46,418 bases of DNA from Actinomycetes bacterium (GTDB lineage Bacteria > Actinomycetota > Acidimicrobiia > Acidimicrobiales > RAAP-2), in the NCBI GenBank assembly GCA_021791845.1, contig JAJYVT010000020.1, positions 1-46,418 of the forward strand, given 5' to 3'. Positions within the stretch are counted from its first letter, which is position 1. Every line of letters starts with the position of its first letter. Position numbers and translations under genes: made by a program. Below are positions 16,250-24,959 of this stretch, piece by piece. Under the pieces are notes generated by a model that worked only from the letters and a program-made list of their open reading frames with translations, ran no database searches and was not told the DNA's origin.

Positions 16250-17944
16250 TCATCGGCGGCTGCTGTCGACCGGCAGCCGAAGGCGCGAGGCGTGGGCGCC
16301 GCCGTGGTGGACCGTGTTGACGGCCACCCGGGGCTCCGCCAGCTCCGCGATGCGGCCGAACCGGTTGAGCGAGCGGGCGAACCACGGGAAGTCGCTGCTC
16401 GTCACCGACACCCGCAGGCGGTGGCCCGGGAGGAAGACGTGGTGGGTCGGCCACAGCTCCACGTCGAAGCGAGTGGTCTCTCCGGGCACCAGCGGCTCGG
16501 GCTGCGCCAGCGAGCTGCGGCAGGCGGCCCGCAGGCAGCCCTGGGTCACCCGGAACGACCGCCCGTCGGGGTGGACGTCGGTCAGCTTCACGTGCCAGTC
16601 GGTGTCGTCGCCGTCGGAGGAGGCGAAGAGCTCGAGCGTCGCCCAGCCCGACACGGTGAGCTCCTCGGCCAGCGGGTCGCTGGTGAAGCAGACGACGTCG
16701 TCGCGGGCCTCGGTCGCCGTCTGCTCCATGGTCACGTCCTCGACCGGGTACTTGCGGATGTCCATCGGGGTGGTGGCCGGGTCCTCCGGGTCGTAGCGGT
16801 ACTCGGTGGACGCTTCCTCGGCGGGTGCGGCGTCCTCGAGCCGCCTGGGCGCCAGGTAGAGGCAGCGCTCGGCGTCCGACAGCGGCCACGACGCCGCTCC
16901 CCGCCAGGCGTTGCGGCCGGGCTCGAACACCCGCACCCGGTCCACCGACGAGAGCCCGGTGTCCTTGCCCTTCAGCCAGTGGTCGAACCACCGGAGGTGC
17001 TCGGCCTCCATGTCCCAGGCGGCCTCCGGCCCGAAGTCGAGCCCGCCGCACGCCCGGTCGGGGTAGCGGGACTTCACGTGGCTCCACGGGCCGACCAGGA
17101 GGTGCTGGTGGTCGCGGGCGGGCGAGGTCTGCATGCCCTCGTAGTGGTGGAAGGCGCCGAGCAGGTCCTCCAGGTCGTACCAGCCGGTGACGTGCAGGCA
17201 GGGCACCTCGATGGTGGCGTAGTGGTCGTCGTAGCGGAGCCCCCGCCAGAAGTCGTCCAGCGTGTCGTGGCCGGTGAGCAGTTCCCAGTTGTTGCCACTG
17301 GCGTCGATGACCGCGCCGAGCGCGCCGACGGGAAGGGTGCGCAGCACCTGCTCCCAGTCGGTGGTCTCCACGCCGTATGTCTCCTCGATGCGCCGGCGGG
17401 TGGCGTAGGCCCACCAGGCGAAGTAGAGCTGGAAGACGCCGTTGGTGAACGGGATCTCCTGCTGCCAGCGGCCGGCGGCCGAGGTGGAGATCATGGCCTT
17501 CAGATGGGGCGGGTGCTCCGAGGCCCCGGCCCACTGGACCCAGCCCATGTAGCTGAGCCCGGTGGTGCCGACGTTGCCGTCGCACCAGGGTTGGGCCGCC
17601 ACCCACTCGATGGTGTCGTGGACGTCCTTCGGGTCGTTGGCGAAGGCCACCCACTCGCCCTCGGACTTGCCCCGGCCCCGCACGTCCACGGCCACGAAGA
17701 CGTAGCCGTTCGACCGCCACAGCTCGGCGTCGTCGGCCATGAGGGCCTCGTTGTCCTTGTTGTAGGGGGTGAGCTCGACCACCGCCGGCACCGGCCCCAG
17801 GCCCTCGTCGGTCGGGAGGTGCACGTCGGCCGCCAGCTCCACCCCGTCGCCCATCGGGATGCCGACCTCGAAGACGCGCCGGGTGGCCAGCTGCTCGATC
17901 CGGTCGGTCCAGCGCCGGAACGGCGTCGCCGTCCCCTCGGCCAT
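16250..17944 (-). CDS. CocE/NonD-family hydrolase (X-Pro dipeptidyl-peptidase type)
   Basis: The product (564 aa) has an alpha/beta-hydrolase domain with nucleophile motif GLSYMG (Ser131), preceded by VAVDVRGRGKSEGEW, and a C-terminal jelly-roll (PepX_C) domain with ELTVSGWATLELFASSDGDD and VFLPGHRLRVSVTSSDFP. This pairing is the CocE/X-Pro dipeptidyl peptidase architecture; members cleave esters or N-terminal Xaa-Pro dipeptides. No signal peptide is seen, so it is probably cytoplasmic. ATG 17944 is preferred because AGAAGG lies eight bases upstream; another ATG at 17965 overlaps the stop of the D-aminopeptidase gene but has no ribosome site. It probably degrades imported peptides. Confidence 0.9.
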   Translation of the reverse strand: MAEGTATPFRRWTDRIEQLATRRVFEVGIPMGDGVELAADVHLPTDEGLGPVPAVVELTPYNKDNEALMADDAELWRSNGYVFVAVDVRGRGKSEGEWVAFANDPKDVHDTIEWVAAQPWCDGNVGTTGLSYMGWVQWAGASEHPPHLKAMISTSAAGRWQQEIPFTNGVFQLYFAWWAYATRRRIEETYGVETTDWEQVLRTLPVGALGAVIDASGNNWELLTGHDTLDDFWRGLRYDDHYATIEVPCLHVTGWYDLEDLLGAFHHYEGMQTSPARDHQHLLVGPWSHVKSRYPDRACGGLDFGPEAAWDMEAEHLRWFDHWLKGKDTGLSSVDRVRVFEPGRNAWRGAASWPLSDAERCLYLAPRRLEDAAPAEEASTEYRYDPEDPATTPMDIRKYPVEDVTMEQTATEARDDVVCFTSDPLAEELTVSGWATLELFASSDGDDTDWHVKLTDVHPDGRSFRVTQGCLRAACRSSLAQPEPLVPGETTRFDVELWPTHHVFLPGHRLRVSVTSSDFPWFARSLNRFGRIAELAEPRVAVNTVHHGGAHASRLRLPVDSSRR

Positions 17945-17957
17945 CGGGGCGCCCTTC

Positions 17958-18803
17958 TCAGTCATAGGTGTAGGGGTTGGCGGCCAGGGCGGCCGTGCCG
18001 AGCTGGAAGAAGACCCGGAGCAGCCGGTAGAGGGCGGGGACGTCGCTCGAGGTGTACGCCACCTCGCGCGGCGCGACCCGGGTGACGCCGGGGATGTTGG
18101 CGCACAGCGCCGCCGTCGAGGTGGAGTTCCAGGCGACCCGCAAGGTGGTGGGCGTCTCCACCCGGTAGGGGGCGAAGTCGCCGAGGCGCCCGAGCGCCCG
18201 GGCCGCGCCCTCCCGGATGCGCTGGCGGGCGACCGAGGGGTGGACCGAGACGGCCGTGTACTTGTCGACGGCCTTCTTCACTTCGACGGCCTCCACGTCG
18301 CCGAGCACCGCCTTGGCCTCGGCGCAGAGCACGTCGTCGCCGGTCACGAGCACCACCGGCACCCCCGCCGCCCCGGCCACGGCGGCGTTCAGCCGGAGCT
18401 CGCCGGCCGGCTCTGTGTTGAGGAAGACGTCGGCGAGGTCGTGCCCCCGCATGGTGTGGTTGAGCACGCCGTCGCCGCCGCCCGCCCGGGCGTGGTAGCC
18501 GACGAACATGGTGGCGTCCATGCCGGCGTCGAGGCCGTGGGCCATGCTGAGCGCCTTGGTGCGGCCCCGGACCACCTGGGCCCGGGGATCGAGCTCCTCC
18601 TGGAGCAGGTTGAGCATGGTGCCGTGGGAGTCGTTCACGAGCACCTCCGTGGCGCCGCCCTCGAAGCTGCCCTCGATGGCGGCGTTGCACTCGCCGGTCA
18701 TGAGCTTGCGGCAGTACTCGTAGTGGGGGGCGCCCACGGTGGTGTCGGCGCCGTCGGCGATGCCGCCGATGCCCTCCATGTCGATCGAGATGTGGACCTT
18801 CAT
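17958..18803 (-). CDS. D-aminopeptidase, DppA type (peptidase family M55)
   Basis: The product (281 aa) starts MKVHISIDMEGIGGI, which contains the SxDxEG zinc-binding signature (Asp8, Glu10) of M55 peptidases. Further family motifs are VLVNDSHGTMLNLL, MFVGYHARAG and GVLNHTMRGH. DppA of Bacillus releases D-amino acids from the N-terminus of peptides and sits in a dipeptide ABC operon, the same setting as here. The ATG at 18803 has GGAGG eleven bases upstream. The gene lies between the ABC permease DppC and the CocE-type hydrolase. Confidence 0.93.
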   Translation of the reverse strand: MKVHISIDMEGIGGIADGADTTVGAPHYEYCRKLMTGECNAAIEGSFEGGATEVLVNDSHGTMLNLLQEELDPRAQVVRGRTKALSMAHGLDAGMDATMFVGYHARAGGGDGVLNHTMRGHDLADVFLNTEPAGELRLNAAVAGAAGVPVVLVTGDDVLCAEAKAVLGDVEAVEVKKAVDKYTAVSVHPSVARQRIREGAARALGRLGDFAPYRVETPTTLRVAWNSTSTAALCANIPGVTRVAPREVAYTSSDVPALYRLLRVFFQLGTAALAANPYTYD

Positions 18804-18935
18804 CGCTTCATGTCCTCCTCCGTCATGTCCCTCTCCCTCCTCCCGGCGAAGGCGGCGGACGTGCGGCGCGCCGCGCACGGCGGTCCGCCTCCGCTGCAGC
18901 GCCTGCCTGCCGGCCCGATCGGACCTCCCCCGCGC

Positions 18936-19880
18936 TCAGCGCTGGCGGAGCCGCACGTCCAGGGCGTCGCGGGTGGCGTCGCCCAGGAGGTTGAAGGCCA
19001 CCACCGTCAGCACGATGCAGATGCCGGCCGGGTAGATCTGCCACCAGTAGCCGTCGTAGATGAAGTTGAGGCCTGTGGTGAGCATCCCGCCCCAGTTGAC
19101 CGCCGGCGGCGGCGGGCCGAGGCCGAGGTAGCTCAGCGTGGCGAGCAACAGGACGGCGTTGGCCACCTCGAAGGTGGCCTGCACGGCCACGATGCCGATC
19201 ACGTTGCGCACCACGTGGCGCAGGACGATCCGGACCGGGCGCTCGCCGGCCACCCTGGACGCGCTCACGTAGTCGAGCGTGCGGAGCACCAGCACCTCGC
19301 CGCGCACGAGGCGGGCGGTGATGATCCACGAGACGAAGCCCAGGACGTAGATCATGGTGAGCACGCTCGGCGTCACGATGGTGGCCAGGAGGAGGACGAG
19401 GAGCACCGTGGGGATGGCGATCAGGGCGTCCACGATGCGCATCATGACCGAGTCGACCCAGCCGCCGGCGAAGGCCGAGACCGCCCCCCACAGGGTGCCG
19501 ATGCCCGCGGCGATGACGGCCGCCGCCATGCCCACCTCCAACGACGACTGGCCGGCCACCATCAGCCGGCCCAGCACGTCGTAGCCGACCTGGTCGGTCC
19601 CGAGGGGGAACTTCCCGCCCGGCGCCAGGTTGACCTGGGTGAGGTTGGTCGCCACCTGGTTGGTGTGGTAGGCGAGCGGGCCCACGAAGCTGAAGAGGAC
19701 CATCAGAAGGATGATCCCGAGCCCCACCATCCCCAGGCGGTTGTGGAGCAGCTCGCGCAGCGCCACCCGCCAGGTGCTCTGGCCGGCGGCACCGCCGGGC
19801 TGCTCGGGCTCGGCGGGCGCGGTCACGGTGTCGGGGGCGAGCAGGCCTCCGCCCACGTCGAGCATGTCGCGAAAGCTCAT
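18936..19880 (-). CDS. ABC transporter permease, DppC type
   Basis: The product (314 aa) is an inner-membrane subunit of a peptide/nickel-type ABC importer. It has the OppC N-terminal segment (LRELLHNRLGMVGLGIILLM), the periplasmic stretch PLGTDQVGYDVLGRLMVAG, and the BPD_transp_1 domain with the EAA loop AASRV-like DYVSASRVAGERPVRIVLRH. The ATG at 19880 overlaps the stop of the DppB gene by four bases, so translation is coupled. The D-aminopeptidase gene follows after 132 bases. Confidence 0.93.
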   Translation of the reverse strand: MSFRDMLDVGGGLLAPDTVTAPAEPEQPGGAAGQSTWRVALRELLHNRLGMVGLGIILLMVLFSFVGPLAYHTNQVATNLTQVNLAPGGKFPLGTDQVGYDVLGRLMVAGQSSLEVGMAAAVIAAGIGTLWGAVSAFAGGWVDSVMMRIVDALIAIPTVLLVLLLATIVTPSVLTMIYVLGFVSWIITARLVRGEVLVLRTLDYVSASRVAGERPVRIVLRHVVRNVIGIVAVQATFEVANAVLLLATLSYLGLGPPPPAVNWGGMLTTGLNFIYDGYWWQIYPAGICIVLTVVAFNLLGDATRDALDVRLRQR

Positions 19881-20833
19881 GTCGCCGAGTACCTGATGCG
19901 CGGGTCCAAGACGGCGTAGACGACGTCGGCCACGAGGTTGCCGACCACCGTCGCCACCGCCACCACGATGGTGAAGCCCATGAGGACGGGGTAGTCCTGG
20001 GTGCTGGCCGCCTGCCAGAACAGCCACCCCATGCCCGGGTAGTTGAAGACCGCCTCGACCACGATGGCGCCGGAGATGACGGCCGGGAGGCTGAGCCCGA
20101 TCAGGGTCACGATGGGGAGCAGGCTGTTGCGCAGGAGGTGTCGGGTCACGAGCTGGCGCTGGGAGAGCCCTTTGGCCCTGGCCGTGCGGATGTAGTCCTG
20201 GAGGAGGTTGTCGATGGCCGAGGTCCGCATGAACCGGCTGAACTGCGCCACGGTGACGATGGTGAGGGTGGCGACCGGCAGGACCAGGACCTTGGGGTTG
20301 TTGAAGACCGCCCCCACGCTCGACGCTGCTGTGCCGGCCTGGGCGGGAAGGACGTGGGTCTGGACGGCGAAGAGCACGATGAGGAGCATCGCCAGCCAGA
20401 ACATCGGCATCGAGTAGCCGACGAAGGCGAAGACGGTGAAGGCGTGGTCGACCGCCTTGTTGCGCTTGAGCGCCTGGGCCAGCCCGACCGGGATGGCGAT
20501 CACGATCGCCAACGCGTAGGACACCCCGACCAGGAGGGCGGTCTTGGGCAGGTCGAGCGCGAGCAGCGAGCCGACCGACTGGTCCAGGTGGTACGAGAAG
20601 CCCAGGTTCCCGTGGACCAGGCGGTCCATGTACAAGAGGTACTGCATGGGCAGCGCCCGGTCGTAGCCGTTGGCCTTGTTGAAGGCGGCGATGGCCCCCG
20701 GGGTGGCCTTCACCCCGAGCATGGCCCGGGCCGGGCTGCCGGGGAGGAAGTGGAGGATCCCGAAGACGATCATGGTCACGAGGATGATGACCGCGACCGC
20801 CTGGGCGATCCGTCGTGCCAGGTAACGGGTCAC
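19877..20833 (-). CDS. ABC transporter permease, DppB type
   Basis: The product (318 aa) has the OppB/DppB start MTRYLARRIAQAVAVIILVT, the conserved FLPGSPARAMLG and LGFSYHLDQSVGSLL, and the EAA loop QDYIRTARAKGLSQRQLVTR, followed by ISGAIVVEAVFNYPGMGWL. Six membrane segments are expected. The start is GTG at 20833, with AAGGAGG about 13 bases upstream, slightly far. The binding-protein gene lies 97 bases upstream. Together they form the membrane part of a peptide importer. Confidence 0.93.
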   Translation of the reverse strand: MTRYLARRIAQAVAVIILVTMIVFGILHFLPGSPARAMLGVKATPGAIAAFNKANGYDRALPMQYLLYMDRLVHGNLGFSYHLDQSVGSLLALDLPKTALLVGVSYALAIVIAIPVGLAQALKRNKAVDHAFTVFAFVGYSMPMFWLAMLLIVLFAVQTHVLPAQAGTAASSVGAVFNNPKVLVLPVATLTIVTVAQFSRFMRTSAIDNLLQDYIRTARAKGLSQRQLVTRHLLRNSLLPIVTLIGLSLPAVISGAIVVEAVFNYPGMGWLFWQAASTQDYPVLMGFTIVVAVATVVGNLVADVVYAVLDPRIRYSAT

Positions 20834-20930
20834 GTCGCTGCTGCGCCCTCCTTGCTCGGTCGCCGCCGCCGCTGGGCGGTCGTGCGGCGGCGGCGACCGG
20901 GTCCCGCCGAGACGGTGGTGGCTCCCGACG

Positions 20931-22787
20931 CTACGACTCGAGCGACCATGTCTCGGGGTAGATGTGGCCGGTCGAGTCCTGCGCCGACACGCCCTTCAAC
21001 TTGGTCGAGATGGCCGAGATCTGGTAGGCGGCGTTGGGGAACCACAGGTCCGGGACCTGCTTGGCCAAGAATTCCTGGTACTTGTACAGCGTCTTGATGG
21101 ATGCCGCGTTCCCCTGCGACTCGATCTGTGTGAGCTGCTTGTTCGCTGTCTGGTTGCAGTAGTTGCCGGCGTTGGTGGCGCCGCCGCAGCCGAAGAGGCT
21201 TGTGCCGTCGGGGTAGTAGATCGGCACGTAGGTGTACGCCGGCGAGGACCAGATCGCCAGCACCGGCGTGTTGGTCGGGCATGTGGCCGCCTTCTTGCCG
21301 ATGCAGGCGCTGGAGTCCGACAGCACGGTGTTCTCCGGCGCCTCCGACAGTGTGAGGTGGAAGCCGGCGTGGGCGAATGTCGACCGCATCACCTGGATCT
21401 CGTTGTCGACGGAGGGCGTGCCGCTCGGGTACATGAGCGAGACCGCGAGCTTGGTGCCCTTGGCGATGCCCTTGCCGCAGTGCCCGGCCCCTGTGCCCGG
21501 CTTGGCGCACACGTCCGTGCCGCCGACGTGGATGGTCCAGCCGTGGGAGCTGAGCAGCTTTTTCGCCTTGGCCACCGAGAACGGGTACGGGTTCTTGGTC
21601 TCGGCCTTGGCCAGGAAGTTGGTCTTGGGGAAGGTCGGCACCGGCCCGTAGGTGGGGGTCCCGTACTTGTCCAGGATCGTCTTGATGTACTCCGGCTGGT
21701 TGATGAGCGTCTGCATCGCCTGGCGGATGTAGAGCTGGCCCACCAGGGCCTGGTACTTCGGGTTGTTGAAGAGGATGCCGAGGAAGGTCAGACCCCACTC
21801 GTACCAGGGGTCGACCTTGAAGCCGGAGGCCTTGAGGGAGGCGAGCGCCCCGATGTCTGTGGTGGGGACGTAGCCGTAGTCGACGCTGCCCGAGCGCAGG
21901 GCGTCGTACTCGGCCGAGGCGCTGGTGAACGGCACCTCCTCGAACTCGCTGGCCTTGGCCTTGTTCGGGCCGGAGTACTTGGTGTTCGGGACCATGGTCA
22001 CCTGGCCGGTCACCTGGAAGCCGGTTGTGGGCTTCAGGCGCCAGGGGCCGTCGACCACCTGCCACAGGGGTGTCTTGTCCCAGGTGGACAGCGACTCGGA
22101 GCGGGAGTTCAGGTAGTTGTAGACGGACTTGGCGCCGGCCGCGGTGGTGTCGTATGTGCCGTTGGGGCTGGACGCCGACGTCTTGTCCCAGGCCTGCTGG
22201 GGCATCGGGGTGAGCGTGGCCAACCCGTTGTAGAGCAGGTAGGTCTGGTTGTAGCCCTTTGTCATTGTGAGGACGAAGGTTGTTGTCCCCTTGGTCGAGT
22301 AGCCGGCGACGTGTGTCATCCAGCCGCCCGGCACGTAGCCGGCGTAATTTGTCTTCTCGTTCATCACGAGGTTCATCCAGAACACGACGTCACGGGCGGT
22401 GACGGGGGTGCCTGTCGACCAGACGTAGTGCTTCAGCTTCATGGTGACGGTCTTGCCGCCGTTGGAGAACACCGGCGGGTCGGCCATCGAGAGCTTGTAG
22501 TTGATGGTGGCGGCACTGCTTGTCGGGTGCCCGAACCAGTAGAGCGGCAGCCACATGAGGGGCTGGAGGTACGTGATGTCGGAGTTCTGCGAGTTGGCCC
22601 CGTTGTAGAGCGGGAAGATGTACGTCGGGGGCGACCCGGGCTGCTCGGCGAAGGTGATCACCCCCCCGCCCTTGGCGGCGTGGCGGGCCGGGGCGGCTCC
22701 CGCCGCCCCCGTGCCGACCGCCGCCGACATTGCCCCGACGGCGCAGACCGCCGTGACCGATGCAAGAACCTTGCGAAGAAGCCGCAT
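20931..22787 (-). CDS. ABC transporter substrate-binding protein, family 5
   Basis: The product (618 aa) is an SBP_bac_5 (OppA/DppA-type) binding protein. It has a signal peptide (MRLLRKVLASVTAVCAVGAM) with an AxA-type cleavage region near GAAGAAPARHAAKGG. A cysteine at position 15 lacks a proper lipobox, so lipidation is uncertain. Family motifs include YVWSTGTPVTARDVVFWMN, NTKYSGPNKAKASEFEEVPF, GILFNNPKY and RQAMQTLINQPEYI. It delivers peptides or related ligands to the two permeases downstream. Thr ACA codons are unusually frequent compared with cytoplasmic genes nearby. The ligand cannot be named. Confidence 0.92.
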   Translation of the reverse strand: MRLLRKVLASVTAVCAVGAMSAAVGTGAAGAAPARHAAKGGGVITFAEQPGSPPTYIFPLYNGANSQNSDITYLQPLMWLPLYWFGHPTSSAATINYKLSMADPPVFSNGGKTVTMKLKHYVWSTGTPVTARDVVFWMNLVMNEKTNYAGYVPGGWMTHVAGYSTKGTTTFVLTMTKGYNQTYLLYNGLATLTPMPQQAWDKTSASSPNGTYDTTAAGAKSVYNYLNSRSESLSTWDKTPLWQVVDGPWRLKPTTGFQVTGQVTMVPNTKYSGPNKAKASEFEEVPFTSASAEYDALRSGSVDYGYVPTTDIGALASLKASGFKVDPWYEWGLTFLGILFNNPKYQALVGQLYIRQAMQTLINQPEYIKTILDKYGTPTYGPVPTFPKTNFLAKAETKNPYPFSVAKAKKLLSSHGWTIHVGGTDVCAKPGTGAGHCGKGIAKGTKLAVSLMYPSGTPSVDNEIQVMRSTFAHAGFHLTLSEAPENTVLSDSSACIGKKAATCPTNTPVLAIWSSPAYTYVPIYYPDGTSLFGCGGATNAGNYCNQTANKQLTQIESQGNAASIKTLYKYQEFLAKQVPDLWFPNAAYQISAISTKLKGVSAQDSTGHIYPETWSLES

Positions 22788-22850
22788 GCTGGGCCTACCC
22801 CCACGTGTCCGGACCCCGGGCGCCGCGCCGGTATCTCACCACGGCACGAG

Positions 22851-22868
22851 CCGGAGGGGCCCCTCCGG
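22851..22868. promoter_or_regulatory. 18-bp perfect palindrome upstream of the binding-protein gene
   Basis: CCGGAGGGG is followed directly by its reverse complement, 64 bases upstream of the ATG at 22787. It could be an operator, for PucR or RpiR, or a leader hairpin. The 176-base gap also ends the RpiR transcript. Function is a guess; the symmetry is certain. Confidence 0.4.
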
Positions 22869-22963
22869 TGTACCCGAGGGAACTTAGCGCGGTTGTCCAC
22901 AGGGAGCGATGGCGGCTCGCACGAACGCGCCTGGGATTGCTTGGGCGATCCGACGAAGATCGG

Positions 22964-23839
22964 TTACGTGCGGGTTTCCCCGCTGATCAGGTCCTCCCAC
23001 CGCTCCAATCGCGCCCGGGCCGGTGGGCCGATGGCGTGCATGGTGGAGAGCACCAGGACCTCGACCAGGGCCAGGGCCGCGACCAGGGTGTCGAGCGGTG
23101 AGGGGCTGTCCACCGCCACCGGCAGGACGGCGGCGGCATGGCGGGTCGCCGGGGACAGCAACGTGTCGGTGACCACGACCAGCCGGGCCCGGCGCTCCCG
23201 CGCCCGGGTGGCCAGCTCGACGGTGGCCGCCTCGTAGCGGCGGAGGTCGAGGACCAGGACCACGTCCCGCGGCCCGAGGTCGAAGGTGGTGGCCAGCCGG
23301 CGCACCCGGTCGCGAGGCAGGACGGTGACCCCGCCCCGCACCCGCTCCAGGTGCAGCCCGAGGATCTCCGCCAGCGAGTGGCTGACCCGTCCCCCGCTGA
23401 GGACCACGCGCCGGTTGCTGTCGGCGAGGAGCTCCACCGCCACGTCCATCTCGGCTTGTGGCACGGTCGCGGCGATGCTCGCAGCCACCCTGCCGAGCTG
23501 GGCGGCCACGGAGGGCAGGAGCCCGGGGCCCGGGCCGACGGCGGTGTCCAGCCGTTCGAGCGGCCCCGCGCTCCGGCCGGCCAGCTCCTGGCGGAGCGCC
23601 GCCTGGAGCTCGGGGAAGCCGGCGTAGCCCAGCTTCTGCGCCAGGCGTACCACGGTGGCGGTGCTGGTGGCGGCTTCCTCGGCCAGCGAGGCCACCGTGC
23701 CCAGACCGGCGGCCGGGTACACGGCGAGCAGGGCGCGGGCGACCCGGCGCTCGGCCGGGGGCAGGGCGCGCAGGGCGTGGCGGACCTGGTCGGCGACCGT
23801 CGGCGGCCGTGCTCCGGCGGGCAGCGGCGCCGCCGTCAC
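22964..23839 (-). CDS. RpiR-family transcriptional regulator
   Basis: The product (291 aa) has an N-terminal HTH_6 domain with LAEEAATSTATVVRLAQKLG and FPELQAALRQEL, and a C-terminal SIS domain with NRRVVLSGGRVSHSLAEILG and later LVVVTDTLLSPATRHA. RpiR regulators sense phosphosugars or amino-sugar-like ligands. The start is GTG at 23839, overlapping the stop of the glutamine amidotransferase gene by four bases. This tight coupling, and the divergent amidohydrolase and aldolase genes, suggest it controls this local group. Confidence 0.9.
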   Translation of the reverse strand: MTAAPLPAGARPPTVADQVRHALRALPPAERRVARALLAVYPAAGLGTVASLAEEAATSTATVVRLAQKLGYAGFPELQAALRQELAGRSAGPLERLDTAVGPGPGLLPSVAAQLGRVAASIAATVPQAEMDVAVELLADSNRRVVLSGGRVSHSLAEILGLHLERVRGGVTVLPRDRVRRLATTFDLGPRDVVLVLDLRRYEAATVELATRARERRARLVVVTDTLLSPATRHAAAVLPVAVDSPSPLDTLVAALALVEVLVLSTMHAIGPPARARLERWEDLISGETRT

Positions 23840-24693
23840 GACCCGGGCCACTCCGGATGATCGATCGTGACGACGGGCGCCCCTCCGGCCAGCGGCCACA
23901 CGGCCACGGTCCCCGTCGCCCGGTCGGCCACGAGCACCGACTCCTCCGCCAGGGGCTCCCACGAGGCGTCCGGCATCCCGGTGGAGGACACGACGATGCT
24001 GTCGGCGCCTGCCCGGTAGCGCAGGTCGTAGTACGAGTCGGTGTGCTCCGGCGGGAGAAGGGCGACGTCGCCGCCGACTGTCTCGAGCAGGATGTCCAGC
24101 GGCGGGACCGTGCCGGCGCGGGCGTGGACGACGACCAGGACGCCCGGCCCCAGGAGCATGGCGTTCATCGACCCGAGCCCGCACTCGGACCGGATGTCGG
24201 CGACGGCCGCCCGGATGCCGTCCACGAGGTCCCCCTCCTTCTCCATGCGCTCGAGCACGCAGAGGAAGTAGCGCTCGCTGTCGGTGGTGCCGGCGCGCCG
24301 GGCGCGCCACTCGCCGCCGAGCAGACCGTCGATGCGCTCGGCCTCCGGGATGGTCCCGTTGTGGGCGAAGGCCCAGCCGTCGAAGACGAAGGGGTGCGTG
24401 TTGACGGGTTCGACGGCGTAGCCCGCCGTGGCCCGGCGGAGGTGGAGGACGGCCGCTTGCGCCGGGACGCTCCGGGCCACGGTGAGGAAGCCGGGATCGC
24501 GCAGGGCCCCCTCGGTCGAGCGCTCCACCCGGAGGTCGGCCCCTCCACCGTCGGTCCGGTCCGAGAGGGCGGCACCCCACCCGTCGGGATGGAGCCGCGA
24601 CACGTCGGTGACGAGGGCGTCGATGCGGTCCTCGCCCACCAGCTGCGCCAGCGTCCGCGGGCGGGCGCTCGTCCATCCGATCAACCTGCACAC
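23836..24693 (-). CDS. Class II glutamine amidotransferase
   Basis: The product (285 aa) starts with GTG directly followed by Cys, giving MCRLIGW after start processing; Cys2 is the N-terminal nucleophile. Other glutaminase-domain motifs are LHLRRAT, NTHPFVFDGWAFAHNGTIP and TTDSERYF. It is close in size and layout to YafJ/EgtC-like single-domain amidotransferases, which hydrolyse gamma-glutamyl amides. GGGAGGGA lies seven bases before the GTG at 24693. EgtC-type ergothioneine neighbours (EgtB, EgtD) are absent, so that role is unsupported. Confidence 0.9.
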   Translation of the reverse strand: MCRLIGWTSARPRTLAQLVGEDRIDALVTDVSRLHPDGWGAALSDRTDGGGADLRVERSTEGALRDPGFLTVARSVPAQAAVLHLRRATAGYAVEPVNTHPFVFDGWAFAHNGTIPEAERIDGLLGGEWRARRAGTTDSERYFLCVLERMEKEGDLVDGIRAAVADIRSECGLGSMNAMLLGPGVLVVVHARAGTVPPLDILLETVGGDVALLPPEHTDSYYDLRYRAGADSIVVSSTGMPDASWEPLAEESVLVADRATGTVAVWPLAGGAPVVTIDHPEWPGS

Positions 24694-24959
24694 GGCCGTC
24701 CCTCCCTGCCGTCTCGGGGTGGCTCCGGTGTCCGGCACGCCCGCCACCCACGTGCCCGGACCCGTCGCCACGCTCGGGCGCTCGTCGGCAAGCTCGTTGC
24801 CGATCCGCGTCCTTGTGACTAACTTTACCGTTTGCATGGGTGCCCGTGGTTCCGTACGTTCTGTTACACCCTCTCGGTCGGCGGGCTGGTGGGTGCATCG
24901 CTGCAGGGCGCACCGTCCCCGGCGTCGCTGACGGCATCGGAAAGGGGGGCGGGGCGACC
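24694..24959. promoter_or_regulatory. Divergent intergenic region with an AT-richer core
   Basis: These 266 bases separate the amidotransferase and amidohydrolase starts. A rare AT-richer stretch lies at about 24815-24835 (GTGACTAACTTTACCGTTT) and another at about 24853-24872. These are the likely sites of promoters or of an RpiR operator, but I could not fix box positions. Confidence 0.4.

Noticed and set aside
14548-16320. 590-codon rightward frame opposite the PucR gene
   Set aside because: It is rich in His, Gln, Gly and Arg, with no domain, and mirrors a well-supported gene.
23836-24693. EgtC of ergothioneine synthesis
   Set aside because: The fold fits, but no egtA, egtB, egtD or egtE gene is nearby.
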